Translations under genes and position numbers: made by a program
Notes under the pieces: model-generated
The model's input: only the letters and a program-made list of their open reading frames with translations
Databases searched by the model: none
What the model was told of the DNA's origin: nothing
Assembly (NCBI GenBank): GCA_030737835.1
Contig: CM060849.1
Location: 12,543,716 to 12,607,715 of the forward strand
DNA length: 64,000 nucleotides
Direction of reading: 5' to 3'
From: Acorus gramineus
Taxonomy: Eukaryota; Streptophyta; Magnoliopsida; Acorales; Acoraceae
In this document: positions 62,150-64,000 of the stretch, piece by piece
Layout: each line of letters opens with the position of its first letter
Position numbering within the stretch: position 1 is the stretch's first letter

Positions 62150-62158
62150 AAAAGTCTA

Positions 62159-62891
62159 TGATTTATGCAAGTCTTTATAGATCCTTGTTGAAAATGATTA
62201 ATGCATGACTTTATGTTGACAATGAAGAGTTTGAATTGAATAACACTTAGATTTTTTTATCAACGAACTAACGTTTTTATCAAACACCACATAATAAAAA
62301 AAAATCTATGGATCTATTTTACATCCATGAAATTCATAATTGACTAACCCCCATTAATAATGTCCATAAAAATCTGTCACATAATCACCTAATCACATTA
62401 TAATGGTCATGATTTTTTATGTGAGATCCAAAAGTGCACTGTTCAAATTAATATATGTAATATTCATGAACATTAATATGCAAAGGTCTTCAAAGATTTC
62501 ACGAGTAACCAAAAAAAAAAAAATCTACTTATAAAGAAAGCTACTTATACACAATTTAAAACAATATGCAATGATACCTAGTTTAATTTGTTGTTGCAAC
62601 ATCCCAAAGCAAACAATTACAGTAGTATTGTTTCATACATAAATATGTCAACACTTGTTGAAAGAATTAAGGGCATCAACATTCTCAGCACATCACAATA
62701 CAGATAGACTTTAAGTGGGCATCAATTAATATTATGGCGAATGAGGATCCCTCTTCCAAGTTTCTCATAGGAAAAAAAAAACACACACACACAAAATAGG
62801 ATTTGATCAACATGACCCAACTGCAGTTCAATAGCCACAGGAGATATTACCAGGTGCTACGGCACATACATATCAACACCATCATCTTTAA
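62159..62891. other. 3' flank of the V-ATPase subunit c gene
   Basis: AT-rich sequence. The right part is the 3' UTR side of the minus-strand gene that stops at 62892. No other gene was seen. Confidence 0.5.
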
Positions 62892-63024
62892 TCAATCTGC
62901 TCGAGATTGGCCCGCCCGAGAAGAGAGAATGATGCCCACGATGAGACCATAGAGAGCGAGTGCTTCTGCAAAAATAAGGATGAGAATCATCCCCACAAAC
63001 AGCTTCGGCTGCTGAGCATTGGCC
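62892..63024 (-). CDS. VHA-c: V-type proton ATPase subunit c (proteolipid), last exon only
   Basis: The exon translates to the C-terminal end of the c subunit, starting in phase 2 with '(R)[13 protein letters not shown]' and reaching '[15 protein letters not shown]' and '[10 protein letters not shown]', then a stop. The glutamate in 'FAEALALYG' is the proton-carrying residue of the fourth membrane helix. The subunit forms the rotor ring of the vacuolar/endomembrane proton pump. The acceptor is ACTCAG|G. The family is extremely conserved, so identity is secure. The remaining exons lie beyond 64000, since none is seen in the next 976 bp. Confidence 0.95.
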
Positions 63025-64000
63025 CTGAGTAAGCACATAACAACAATTATTGCCGAGTCCGGTGGAAATACAACGGTAAACCATATATTGACAAACAGAT
63101 GATACTGAGATATTTAAATGAGTGGTTCCTTATGCATCTCACCCCATTTCATAAGCATATTTTGTTGAATTACATAACTCATCCTATTAGTTGTCAAACA
63201 ACAACACTTCCAAGGAACCATTTCGGTACCACATCTTATTAAATTCAATGAATATAAATGACAAGTGTTTGCGTGGCCAAGATTGCAAGGTCATGATCAA
63301 CACTAAACAGGACATTATATAGTGCATTACATCAATTAAAAAGTAACATTCTACAAATTTTTCTATGGAATTTTGTGGTAGGATTCCTATCGGTCATAAA
63401 ATTATATTGTTTGATTTCAACCAGAAAAAGGATGACTTGATAGTTGATACCTATACAACATACAAAATCTGATGGCTTCATAGCCCATTGATAAGTTCCA
63501 TGACATTGAATCCCCTTAGGCAAAGCCATTAAATGTTCATTGATAAAGTGAAGTCTGATGGCTTACACTTGCTCACTTCTGAGTAACATTAAAATCATCT
63601 CATCTACATATCACCACATACCCGAATATCATAATTGAAAACTCCAAATCTACATAGTGTGATTTTGGTAGGATATTCTATGCAACATATAATATGGGTT
63701 CCTACTTCCTAAGAAAAGACTGATAAAAAAATCACCAGACACATTGTAGGTGGCTTTTTCTTTTTTGATGGAAACATATTGGAAACATATTGTATGTGAT
63801 TGATGGAAAGAAAGCAGAGAGCTGTCGCTAAAGTTGATTATAAAGATGAAAGCTAGCTTTCAACTTACATAACAAAGTGTATGCAGATATGACCCAACTT
63901 TACACAAACCGCCAACAACATGTAAAGCAAACAACTGAAATTATTTCTTAAAATAACGTGCAGAACAAAAAGTCTAATGTCCTTATGTCGATAAGCACAA
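63025..64000 (-). other. Start of a long intron of the subunit c gene
   Basis: No sequence matching the upstream part of subunit c occurs here, so the intron before the last exon is at least 976 bp long. No other feature was recognised. Confidence 0.7.

Overview
The window is nuclear DNA of a flowering plant: long AT-rich introns (one of about 6.2 kb), GT-AG and some GC-AG splicing, plant-only gene families, and dense remnants of plant transposons. The ammonium transporter and PPR genes are GC-rich, while the amidase and ceramidase genes are AT-rich. Such a two-class composition is common in monocots and some early-diverging angiosperms, but I cannot name the species.

Layout, left to right. 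(1) 939-9190, minus: a three-exon gene for a small basic, probably mitochondrial protein of unknown function. Its large intron holds a Mutator-like MITE, a decayed Ty3/gypsy reverse transcriptase and a possible further element. (2) 10939-16726, minus: a three-exon AMT2-type ammonium transporter with a Tourist-like MITE in an intron. (3) 17444-21533: a 2.9-kb Mutator-like element full of short palindromes, then a MITE nested in another MITE. (4) 22697-29369, minus: a seven-exon alkaline-ceramidase-like (CREST) membrane protein with one GC-AG intron. (5) 29370-38130: a gene-poor stretch with an LTR-like remnant, a long-TIR element, several short tandem duplications and an (AT)n tract. (6) 38224-45926 and 47891-55197, plus: two tandem, apparently intact 20-exon fatty-acid-amide-hydrolase genes. 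All 20 exons have the same lengths in both, and both carry a GC-AG intron 3. (7) 56338-58943, plus: an intronless PLS-class PPR gene whose C-terminal DYW part is frameshifted and eroded. (8) 59418-62149: two more non-autonomous elements only 20 bp apart. (9) 62892-63024, minus: the last exon of a V-ATPase subunit c gene that continues past the window.

The central event is a 9.6-kb tandem duplication. One unit contains an amidase gene and the start of the PPR gene, so a broken PPR 5' fragment lies between the two amidase copies. Transposons found in both copies, or in only one, order the insertions before and after the duplication.

I found no rRNA or CRISPR arrays, no tRNA I could support, and no gene cluster suggesting a new biological system. 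The best leads are the dated tandem duplication, the conserved non-canonical introns, the decaying DYW editing domain and the palindrome-array Mutator-like family.
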